A model generated the notes under the pieces. It made no database searches and was not told the DNA's origin. It was given only the letters and a program-made list of their open reading frames with translations. The position numbers and the translations under genes were made by a program. Below are positions 42,600-52,407 of a stretch of 64,000 nt of DNA, piece by piece; position 1 is the first letter of the stretch; each line of letters starts with the position of its first letter. The DNA comes from Neoechinorhynchus agilis (Eukaryota; Acanthocephala): contig CM121342.1 of the NCBI GenBank assembly GCA_051530055.1, positions 3,906,001-3,970,000 of the forward strand, in the 5' to 3' direction.

Positions 42600-43390
42600 A
42601 ATTTTTTAATTGGGCCAAAGAATCAATGTTAGGGATTCATTGCTTGTGGATTCGAGCTTATCATTGACGAAAGGAAATGTTGAACATCGAACGAAGATGG
42701 TATATTACGAATTGACTCCTGTTGAAAGATCGAAGTCCCCCTTAACCATGGGAAGAACCTACATTTCGAAATTCCCTTAAATAGACTTTTAACTCCAAGA
42801 AGTTTCGTTTGCAGTTCTATCAATTTCATCAACGTAAATAATGCTCGGTCAGCTTTTATAAGCTTTTTCGAACTAAATTTTTGAAAGCTTATCAGATTTC
42901 CCGATTTGTTACATTGTCGGCTGATTTTTTTGTTTGAATCGCCAATGACGCACAACCAAAGGGGACGAAGAGATGTACGAACTTTTAACGTTTCATCAGA
43001 TCCGATCGCCGAAAGTACTAAAATAATTCACATCAATAAAAAATTTTGTCCCATAACGTTTTTTCAGGATTTAAAGGATTGTATTCGTCGTCTACAATAT
43101 AGTTCTTTTCTCTGAGAGTCTCATTTTTTTTGAGAACGTCCACGTCGTATTGGAAACTTGTGTGAGATAAGTGCACAATCTCACAGAATAAATCTCTTTT
43201 GGCGATTGATACAACGTTGAAAGACCAACGGAGTAATAATAAACTGATGGGAGGAGCCTTTAGGAAAAAACGCTTCCAATCATCATCATAACCAGTTCAA
43301 AAACGTACGTACAAATAAGTTTTTCACCTGTAATGTTTTCCTAGAAACATTTCTTCGTTGACTTTTATAAGGCACACTTTCAACCATCAA
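42600..43390. repeat. Spacer with a SINE fragment
   Basis: A fragment of the array-related SINE is visible at about 42935-42990 (CCAATGACGCACAACCAAAG, GGGACGA and onward). The remaining sequence shows no supported gene; a 108-codon minus frame (42629-42955) has no family resemblance. Confidence 0.5.
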
Positions 43391-43395
43391 TCTCA

Positions 43396-44104
43396 ATGGA
43401 TCTTCTACGTAAACGCATTCGAAACTATAATGTCCACCTAAAAGTAGCAAATTTGGTTATTCTTCAGTTTCTGGCTCTTAGTGGAGGTGTTGGTGCTGGG
43501 ATAGCAACGATCGTGGTTGCCGCTCAAGAGCGATTTGGAATATCATCGATTGATCCTTCGATCACAGCAAAGGAGATCACATATCTCACATTCCAAATCG
43601 TATTCGGTTCATTGATTGTTTGTACATCTTTAGTGTACTTGGTGTGTTCGTTGGCGTCCGTATGGTATAAAAAATTTCGATTTGTCAGAAGGATAAGCCT
43701 CACTTTTCTTTTCTCTTTGATTCTGCTTCCTTTGATCCAACTCATATTTCTTTACCAAAATTGGAGCGTATCTTCTCGAAGTACCGAGCTGTTTGTGAAT
43801 CAATGCTGTATGAATAAGACGGATACGACTGACAAGTCTTTTCATGGGGTTATATGGAAAAGACTAGCAACATAAACCACCTTATTTCCCCCCAAAATGT
43901 GTTCAACTCGAAGATAAGTTCGACTGTTGCATAAGATGTAGTGAATTGGATGGAAGAGGAAAAATGTGCACAATTGCAAAGCACTGCGTCAGGGTTGTGA
44001 GGGAGGCGGATTATGATAGAATGGAACGAGCCAGTATCCCATGTGCCATTTGTTCATTTCTACTCACTTTACTATGCATGGTGAACTCCTTTGTTGGCGA
44101 TTAA
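43396..44104 (+). CDS. Four-transmembrane, tetraspanin-like protein
   Basis: From the ATG at 43396 a frame encodes a basic N-terminus (MDLLRKRIRNY) and three hydrophobic spans (about residues 18-42, 63-88 and 98-120). An extracellular-looking segment with a CC pair (NQCCMNKTDTT) follows, and the frame ends at 43875. A second frame from 43868 continues with a Cys-rich loop (CVQLEDKFDCCIRCSELDG), a charged helix and a fourth span (SIPCAICSFLLTLLCMV), ending at 44104. TM1-TM2-TM3-Cys-rich loop-TM4 is the tetraspanin layout, although the family CCG motif is not exact. The frames join in phase by removing either 19 nt (43849-43867, GT-AG) or a longer intron starting at GTATCT near 43771. The first keeps the CC pair, the second loses it. 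Confidence 0.5.
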
Positions 44105-44720
44105 AACGATGTCTTGATTGAAATCGATTTATACGCTCATAGATGCGATCGATATTCTTCCTAGGAAATTTAAAAAAGGGATTTCCACTGCAAAAGTGAT
44201 TAATCCGTTCCAGATTCTCACAGCACAATTCCTAGTAAATTTTATCCTGGGTTTACCAATAAAAAAATCAATGCGGTTTTCTGACATCTCACGTCTCCAG
44301 CCGCCAAAGTAAAAAGAACCCAAATGAAGAGCAGCGGAATTTAAAAAAACATAATGTCTAAGAAATTCAAGAGACATTGTAGTTCAATTCCAACTTATAT
44401 CTTCCAATTCTATGTCAGTCTCAACTTCTTTCTGTACGGATAAGCGCATTAGACGTAGAAAAAGATCCATTAGTATAAAATTTAAGGAGAACAAACTCAA
44501 TCAATTACATTTCGTGATTGACTCAATTTAAACAAACGGCCCCCTAAAGGACTAGTCCTGATTTAAAGGCGGTAAAAAACTGTTGGGCGATATATTCGCT
44601 CCAAGTGCTCATTTTCACTAATGAAAATTAAAAAAGGGTAAAAATGGCAAAGTTTGTTCCCGTATCCATATAAAATTCTCATTGTTTTCCATTGAGATAA
44701 ACGTAACATTCAATTCTCCT
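44105..44720. other. Spacer, no gene called
   Basis: Open frames on both strands here (for example minus 44129-44377, starting MSLEFLRHY) show no domain. Nothing else is supported. Confidence 0.35.
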
Positions 44721-44722
44721 AA

Positions 44723-47700
44723 TCAGAGATCCAAATCTTCCATTAATTGGTAATTCGGACTTGCTTCCGTCAAAAAGATCTTCCTCTGTTCTTGAAGAAA
44801 CAATTTTAATTGTTTTTCCATATCTTCTTTTGATTCAATTTGTACTGCGTCGACATTGAGTTCTTCAGGAAAGCGATTTATCAACTCCAGCTTCCATCCA
44901 AATTCACCATCACCAAAGCTTACAGGATCGATTGACGTATTCACAAACATATAAAATACGTTGTCGGTCTCATTTACCAAATCCACATACTCGCAGAACC
45001 ACGGGACTTTACTTTCTTCGCCACTTTCAAATCTCAATTCAATACTTTCCAAGTCTCCAACCGGCATTCCATCATCAATTTTCTTAAAAATGATATGTCT
45101 CATCACGTCCTGTTCCAATACTCGAACATTGATTCTATCGGTATTTCCATGAGAGGAATAGACTACCAGATTGAACGTTTCGGATTTTCGAATGTTCGGT
45201 TTGTCTATTTTGGCATAGAGTCGGTAGTTCGTTGGATCAGTTCTGCGCGTACTGGTATTTAACACGCTTTTTATTGTCAATGATCGAAATTTCGATTTAG
45301 ATGAACTGTTAGACGTCAACCTCAACAGAAATTCCTCATGCGTTTTATGTTTCCGAAGAATCATATACGGAATAGGCCAATCGAGTTTATCACCCGCATC
45401 GTGCCATATCGTAAATTCAAAACCATCTTTGACTTCGGCTAAATCGATAAGTTCAACGACGTTCATTTCCCCTCTAAAATACCCATCCTTGTTCGTTTGT
45501 ATGCATTCCATTACGCCCAAGAAAAACCAGCAAGTTCTTGAAAAATAAAGATTTCATGGCATTTAAAAGGAATGCTAAGCTGAACAACAATGCGGGCATT
45601 TCGTGATTTCGGAAGATTCGGTATGTGGATCAATGAAAAAAGAGAAATTTAACATTTCTGTTTAGACGACTACACGATCCGGATATCATTGGAAAGGTTT
45701 ATACGGGAATAAAGGTGAGAAATACGAACGTTAATAAATTTTGGACAACAAAGGGAAACAGAACGCGTGAGAAGCTGGTTTTCCTTGCTTAAACTAACTG
45801 TTTCCGATTTCACATTGTTTCTGGCGTCAATTAGCTTCACAAAAAGCGAAACTCTGGTATCGGAGAGTTTGTCGGCATCCGAAGTAACTTTGAATGTGGG
45901 TCGCAACGTCAGAGTGTAATGTGTCAGCTCTGAACCACGTTTAAGTGCCTTTCTGAACGCATAATATCGAGACAGTGCTATTTTGAGTGCCGGGTTAACC
46001 GTTTCAGTCGCGTAGATAATATGGTCCTTGCCGTGTAAAGTGAGAGTACGACGTTGAAAAACGTTCAATTCGTTTTTTCCTGTAGAATAGAAAATCATGG
46101 TTACACCATGGCCATCATCTTTGAGAGCCACGTTGCCATTAAATTTGACAGTCCATCCGTTCATAAGATCCTCCACAACTACATCCTTCAGTTTCCAATT
46201 TCGTTGGTCTCTGTCCCTATACAAAAGTACAATAGCTTTCACTATTTCAACTTCCTGCCAAACAATAAAGAATTCGTCCTTTTGGTTCTTCTTAAACGGA
46301 TATTTATTAGTTTGAGATTTACTTAGGATTATCAGAGGCGAAACCAATGATGGCCCAGCCATAAAGCAAGTAACCGTTGGAGCCACGTCAAATCCAGAAT
46401 TCCCCGTCTCAATTGTCACTCGGTATATCGTCATTATATCTTCAGGATATCGTGTTCCTTCTTTTACATTTTCAGAAAATAACTTAAAAACCTTATTTTC
46501 GTTTCCAATTGTAGTTTCTATCGATGAGTCGATTATTCCCCTTCCATCTGCCTGAAACTTTTCATAAGCACCAGGAAACACACCAAAATGATCGATCCGT
46601 TGATTTGTAGCGATGTTCGATTCGATTTCGGATCCACAGAAATACTGATTCAAATAAAAATTGATAGGAGCATTTCCGTCGCCCGTTACGAGCACAGCTA
46701 CAGAACTAATGCGCGCTCCGTCATCTTTATCTTCGAAATCTAATTTAAATCTCATCGTTTCTATTTGAAACAAGTGGTTCAGAAAGACAATCTCCTTTGA
46801 CCACCTGAATCGTGTATGTCCAGCGCAACGGTCGGTAAAAAGATTCGAAATATGTCTTGTTGATTAGCGAGAAACCCATTTATATTATTAGTTGGATAAT
46901 AGAGATGTACTGGTTTCGTATTTCTGCCTGAGAAAGTTGCGAAGCAAATTGAACCAGCGCATTTCTTAAGAGGTATCTTCCTTTCTTTAGTGATCACAAC
47001 AACTAATGCACGCGTTAAACTCGTTTTGGGTTCCGTCAGGGAAAAGGGAACAAATGAATTTGCGTGTGCGAGTCCTCCAGAATGTCCCAAATATAAAAGA
47101 GCGTTTGTTCTATTATCTCCTTTCCAATTACAGAGCCATCTATTAACAGGAAACAAAAATCCGGTATTTTGGTCAGTGGCATAAATACACATCGTTTTCA
47201 AATAAACTCCCGAAGTTCTACTGCCCGTCATCAATTCTACGAAGAGTTTGGAAATCATATCAATTTGTTTGTCCATCAAGATTTCAAAGACCGACACAGA
47301 GTTTGATTTCAGCGTAAAGCCCATTTTGTGTAAATAGAATCTTCTGGAGGACACTTCATTCAATCCAATGATGATAACGAAAAGACCGTCTTTTCCACTT
47401 GTAAACTTACAAACTTCTTCTGTTTCAAGTTGAATAACATATTTGAATTGTTCGGCCGATCCTCGGTTGGCGTCGTAAAAGAACTGATGCCTACCGTCTT
47501 TTTCTATAATTGCATCCGGAGTTGCAAACGTCGAACTAATGAGTCCTGATTCAAACATAACTTTCTCAACACTGAATCCACCGGAGGAGCAAACGATCGT
47601 CATTTCCATGTAGACGGCTCTACCGATTTGAAAAACGAACATTTCAAATGGGGCCATTTTTTGTTCCGATGTCGCATCGAGTCGATAATGCGGGCATTCG

Positions 47701-47939
47701 TATTTTAATATTGGCCCAGAATGACCAACAAATGAAAATGTAAAGTCGATGTCAATAGAAATGTCTTTCTTAATTATATTGTCGAAATAAATTTCAACTC
47801 TCGAGAAAGTAGAATTGTGACACTGTTTATCTCCCGTTATCTCATAAGCTTTGCACGAAAGCTGAATCTCATCCGTTAGAAATTGGCATTCCCGATTTTC
47901 GTTGTCGTACTCTTCCTTCTCCCTTGTAGCCTGCGACAT
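44723..47939 (-). CDS. PLAT/LH2-repeat protein, LOXHD1-like
   Basis: PLAT domains bind lipids or membrane proteins; arrays of them form LOXHD1-like proteins. Three long open exons: from the ATG at 47939 (MSQATREKEEYDN) to about 46788, 46763 region to about 45690, and about 45555-44723. The first two join through a 44-nt phase-1 intron (GTGGTC...AATAG), giving an in-frame Glu-Thr. The last PLAT domain is clearest: KSETFNLVVYSSHGNTDRIN, VGDLESIELRFESG, then VPWFCEYVDLV. A domain in the middle exon shows DEFFIVWQEVEIVKAIVLLY then WKLKDVVVEDLM. The first exon has SGVYLKTMCIYA and FPVNRWL, the family FPCNRWL end. Domains are diverged from one another. No signal peptide or membrane span was seen. 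The exact splice into the last exon is uncertain. Confidence 0.75.
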
Positions 47940-48108
47940 TCTTGATTTATTCCTTTCTAAACATAAAGCGGTAATTAACTATTAAAGAATCTTCTAGAAG
48001 GCGCAAAACATTTAAACATTTTTCCCGCACCAATCTTGCTCGTATGAAACGAATTTAATAAAGACTTCATGTTCGGCTTACGACTGTCGCACTCAAAAAT
48101 TAAAAGTG

Positions 48109-48116
48109 TGACGTCA
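48109..48116. promoter_or_regulatory. Perfect CRE palindrome TGACGTCA, distal to the PLAT gene
   Basis: A full CREB/ATF site about 170 bp upstream of the PLAT-gene ATG (minus strand). It lies in a repeated segment TGACGTCACTAATAAACGAA that occurs again at 48326. Function is inferred from the motif alone. Confidence 0.35.
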
Positions 48117-48199
48117 CTAATAAACGAATTCTAATTGAAAAAAAATGCGAGATACGACAAAAAAAATAGGAACCTCGCCATAAAAAGAGTTCAGTTTTC

Positions 48200-48475
48200 C
48201 GGATAGATAAGACCCTTGGAATCGAACCCACGCCCGAAAACACTAAGAATGCAAATTGGTGCTGATTTTAACGGATGAGAAGAATACACTAAAAATCTCG
48301 TGGTGGTAAATTCAGCTCAGAACTGTGACGTCACTAATAAACGAATTTCACCTTGGAATGATCAACACCTAAACTCATGAGTGAGTTTCCTCTTTTCAGC
48401 AGTATTTCGTTCCCTTTGATGTTGGTCATTGGAGGTAACGGAATCGAACTTACCAATTTGCGATGCCATTTTTGT
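48200..48475 (-). repeat. tRNA-derived SINE pieces
   Basis: On the minus strand GGTTCGATTCC (near 48230) is a perfect B box. A second piece (48355-48475) is a diverged copy of the 188-bp array unit, with AAACTCACTCATGAGT and TAAGTTCGATTCCGTTACC. Neither piece has a matching A box that I can support. Confidence 0.6.
48326..48333. promoter_or_regulatory. Second TGACGTCA palindrome, in a repeated segment
   Basis: The second copy of the same site and flanks, 217 bp further upstream. It may simply be a repeat-borne motif. Confidence 0.3.
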
Positions 48476-48479
48476 GATG

Positions 48480-49130
48480 CGCACCAAAAATGATGACCCA
48501 AAGGCATCGGAGAATGAAACGCAGGTTTATCTATCCAAGTGCTCAGTTTCCTATTGGCTGCAGGAATGTGCTAGTATCCATGTATGGTGCGTTTCGTAGT
48601 TGGAAAGGCTCATAGAATTGATGATTATCAAAATCGATGATTGGCGTCCCACAATTTTCTCTTGCAATGAACAGCATCGAAAAAATAGCGGCGATAAATT
48701 TGTATAGAAGTTAAATAAGGAAAGATAAACTGCTTTTCCTAATCATCGAAGAAAATAATTGCCAAGATGAAGGTAAAACTGTTTCCCATTGACAGTTTAC
48801 GGATTTGTCTATGAAAACGGTCGTTATATCGAAAAAGATTGCATTCTAAAACCATTTGTCCGTCGGCAGCACTTCGAATAGATTTAAATGTTCTTTGTAT
48901 TTCATTTGTGCCCGTAACGCTCCTTCACTGTCGACGTTCAAATCAAAAGACATAACCTGGCTATTATTTTTTTGTCATTGAATCGCACATTCAGAGAATT
49001 TAGAAAGCTCTCCACATTTCGCAAATAAGAACTCGATCTGGTCCATAGACCTCCAAAATAATCGGGTTTCATTTATGGACGGCTGGCATTTTATTCGCAT
49101 TTTGACCATTGGATGCATCGAAGGAACCCT
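48480..49130. other. No gene seen
   Basis: AT-rich spacer. No open frame longer than background and no repeat recognised. Confidence 0.4.
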
Positions 49131-49136
49131 TAACGA

Positions 49137-49436
49137 TCCATATGACCGAATCCATTCATTCCTTTCACATCTCTTACACTTATCAATTCACTAAAGATAC
49201 TGTTGAACCTTTTTTGCGCTTTAATTCTCAATCGTCCTTCGATTCCGTCTTATATATAGCGAGATCTCTCAGTAATTCCTCCATCTCATGATCTATTCTA
49301 CACCTTTATTGATCGGCCCCTTTACAATGCGTCTTTATGGATTATTTGTTGACAGAGATTGTTTGTTAGTAATGGCGGATCCGAGATAGTGGATCGAAAT
49401 ATCCAATAAAATCTTAATTTCATTTATTTTCTCCTA
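49137..49436. repeat. Dispersed copy of the 284-bp array unit with an inverted end
   Basis: 49137-49350 matches the body of the 284-bp unit in direct orientation (almost identical to the 25.8-27 kb array). 49377-49436 is the reverse complement of the start of the unit. The body and its own 5' end therefore face each other across about 25 bases. This is consistent with insertion and inversion, or with a foldback mobile element. Confidence 0.85.
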
Positions 49437-49675
49437 TCGAGAAAATAACAATGAATTGTCTTTTTAGATTGTCCTTATTTAAGCAAATTAAGCGGTTGAA
49501 ACAAATCTATTTATTTTGAACCGATATTTTAGAGTTTTACTCCTTCTTAAGGGTTTGCTTGGAAATGTCGGTAGAAACTAAATATTCGTTTTTAAGAGCT
49601 TAACTTGCATAAATGAGGACAATCTATGATTCCTATCCAATTGTTCCTTCGAGTGGATGTGTATTCTCAATGGCG

Positions 49676-49882
49676 AATTGTTCTCCCACTCGAGTTTTAT
49701 TGAACTCTTCATTCCGAATTTTTAAGGCCTTAAAGCATCCTTCTTAAGCATTGCTTGTAAGTTTTTAAATATGTGAGTTCGTCTAATTTAAAGAACTTAC
49801 AAGCAATGCTTGAGAAGGAGGCTGAGGCCTTGAAAATTCGCAATGAAGAGTTCAATAAAACTCGAGTGGGAGAACAATCTAT
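49676..49882. repeat. 88-bp inverted repeat with a ~31-bp loop
   Basis: Arms at 49676-49763 and 49795-49882 are about 90% complementary. The right arm read on the plus strand is protein-like (LQAMLEKEAEALKIRNEEF, coiled coil, then a stop). The left arm is its inverted, diverged copy. A transcript would fold into a long hairpin. Confidence 0.75.
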
Positions 49883-49924
49883 TATGTAATTGTCGTCGTT
49901 GGTCGGTCGCTTCGGATTCGTCAG

Positions 49925-50420
49925 TGTAATCCAATTTTGTATCGGAACTTTCTAAGGATCTGGGAAGGGACACTGGATTGTTCCCAATTTGTCGTTTTGT
50001 CAGTTACGTGTTTGAGTTTCTCAGTTCGGTAAGTATTTATCACGGATTGGGGTTCGATGTTGGTTTTTGATCTTGTCTTTAAATCTCTTCGATTGTCCTC
50101 CGCGTAGTTGTTTTGGGTTCCTTGTGTCATCCATTTTCTGAGCAATTAGCACGAATTCCATACTCAGGGATTTTGATATCTCAAGGACTTTGTTGTTAGT
50201 CACATAGTCTTCCCATCTGATTAGGGAAAGATTTGATGGAGTTGATTGAGTCTCTCGAGGATCTTGATGTGTTCCCGTTTCGTGGATCAGGTTTTTTAGC
50301 CGTACAGCAAAGTTGTGAAAACGATAGCCCAACAAATCCGGACGTTTGCGTCAGTTGAAGTTGTGGAATACTCATTGTCGGAGATTTTTCCAAATGACGC
50401 TGCTCGAATTCTTGCACTCT
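49925..50420 (-). mobile_element. RTE-like LINE, 3' end of ORF2, degenerate
   Basis: The minus-strand translation contains IRWEDYVTNNKVLEISKSLS, then KMDDTRNPKQL, then SKRFKDKIKN. This is the end of ORF2 in many RTE-like elements (IRW-D-V-N-EVL---L-S, RMDD-R-PK-L, GRPK-R-KD-LK). The piece spans three broken frames. It does not overlap the part preserved in the copy at 4990-7855. Confidence 0.65.
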
Positions 50421-50459
50421 TCGTCAATACATTCAATTCCGGTCAATTGGACGAAATTT

Positions 50460-51530
50460 TAAAGAACCAAACATGAACCAGCCTTACAATATATTGGTGT
50501 AATTGTACCAAAACAATCGCCCGGAGCATACAAATTGCGATTCCAGCTATCTTTATGGCAGAAAGCGCCAGGAACCACTGTTTGATAGAACTCATAAAAA
50601 GATTTTAATTTTGAGTTACCAGTTGACCACGGTGTTCCAAAGTATTAATAGGAGCTTATAAAGCAAAGATGATCGTAGTTTATAACGATCTTGAAACAGA
50701 ATTTAACAATAAAGTTCTAGAATCTCGCAACGTTTAGCGCTGATTATCAAGGGAGGTGAACTCTTTAAAAGATTCTCAACAAAAACAATTAGATCGGACA
50801 ATGTTTTTTAAAAAGAATCTTTCAACAGAGGCACAAAGCATTCTTCACTTTAATTTAAATATAAAGAATAGAGCACTAAGAAAAAACTGCCCCGTGATCT
50901 TTAAGCCAATGAACAAATTAATTGACATGGTAAATCAAACTAGTAGAATAGTTGAAGCCATCAATGCTGTGAAAATATGAATCCATTGGTTAAAAAGAGA
51001 ATCAAAAGTGCCAATTCTTAAAAGCCGATTAATCATCTTAAAGAAGATGTTTAACTTCTGCTTTAATAATTAAATAAAAAGAAGTACTCGGATAGATTTT
51101 CAAAAGATTCCCTGCATTACAATTAAATCGATCACATATTAATCTCGTCTTATTCTTGAGCAAAGTATTTCAATTTTATTTGTAAGACATTTCTCACAAA
51201 ATAAAGATAAAAAAATATTAAAAGTATAGTTGAAGAAACGCAAATAAATCTTAGCATTTTGAGTAGCAAAATACATTGCAACGCGTTTCTCATGAACTTC
51301 AGAAAGTTTTAAAATTATGTTCGCAATTCCTCGATCGCTAAATTGCGCTCGGTACTCTAGATTACAATATTGAACCTGTAAGTGATCTCATTCGCAAACA
51401 ACGAAAGCGTCAAAAAACGTTTTGTGTTTAAAACAAAACGGTTATTTCAAGTGTAATCCTGATTCTGTTGAGGTACTTGATTTCATCCAATAGACGTTTC
51501 CAGTTAAAATTCATATTTAGATAAGATCAA
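50460..51530. other. Spacer, no gene called
   Basis: A 74-codon plus-strand frame (50756-50980) containing RTMFFKKNLSTEAQSILHF has no recognisable family and no splice support. The rest is AT-rich without structure that I can support. Confidence 0.35.
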
Positions 51531-51532
51531 TT

Positions 51533-52213
51533 ATGTTCAACGGAGGTAAGTTCACTTTTTGGCTCATCATATTGGACTTTTTATTCGCAATCTTAGATTA
51601 TTTTTATGCTTCAGTAGCGCCTAGCAATATGGAAAACACTGACGATCCAAGGATCCCGGAACGGGAAGCACTTTTAAAACATTTTTTCTTGACGATATTC
51701 ATAGTCTTATTTATTATAATATTTTCGATTGCGCTACATCGACTATTGGAAATAGTGTTAAGAAGAAGACGAACTAGTCTTCGGAGAGAGTCTCTAGGTG
51801 CAAATCGAAAATTTCTCAATTCTCTAGATAGAGAACTTTCGATGAAAATAGAGAAGCAACTCAGACTGCACATCTCAATCGGTTGTTTGAACCGGATCGA
51901 GCAAACGTAACCATCGCGGAACAACAAAGTAAGTGCTATGCAGATTCGAATATTTTGTTACGTTCAATACACAGATCAGGGTTGTCGTTTGATGGACCGA
52001 ATCTCAATGAGCTGCTCATGGTTGCCAAGTTGTGTGAGATCTCATAATTGCGTGATTCAAGTGGACGATGACCACCTTCCCAGTTATCAAGAAGTTTGTG
52101 GGATTGAAGCAGGTCAACAAACCGATGAAATTGAACTTCGACGATCTGCAAGTCTGCCTGTATTTCGTGAAAGTAATCAATTAAACCGGAACATCAGCAA
52201 AGACAGTTTATGA
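51533..52213 (+). CDS. Two-TM membrane protein with a cytosolic Ser-rich tail, unrecognised
   Basis: From the ATG at 51533 a frame encodes a hydrophobic span (TFWLIILDFLFAILDYFYAS), an acidic loop, a second span (FLTIFIVLFIIIFSIALHRL) and a run of arginines (RRRRTSLRR) marking the cytosolic side. Later frames carry LNRLFEPDRANVTIAEQQ and LDDDHLPSYQEVCG, ending SLPVFRESNQ ... SKDSL at 52213. LPSYQEV resembles a PPxY/YxxV-type adaptor motif. Several GT-AG choices can connect the frames. The strong donor GTAAGT at 51929 to the acceptor ending at 52061 is phase-correct (about 133 nt). Alternatively, a 28-nt intron (52034-52061) keeps the intervening residues. The junction near 51810 remains unresolved. 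Family unknown. Confidence 0.45.
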
Positions 52214-52407
52214 GCGATAATGCTTAATTATTCGCATATTTTTTTGGGCACATTGTCTAAAATTAAGTGATATTTAAATATATTTAATTAGTAAGCGGTC
52301 GAAGGGAGATTAAGAGCATTTTGGTTCACCGAAAACTGCTTTTGTAATCTAATAAATCCATATATCTTTCAGACTATTTATTGCAAGAGCAGGAACCAAG
52401 TTTAGAG

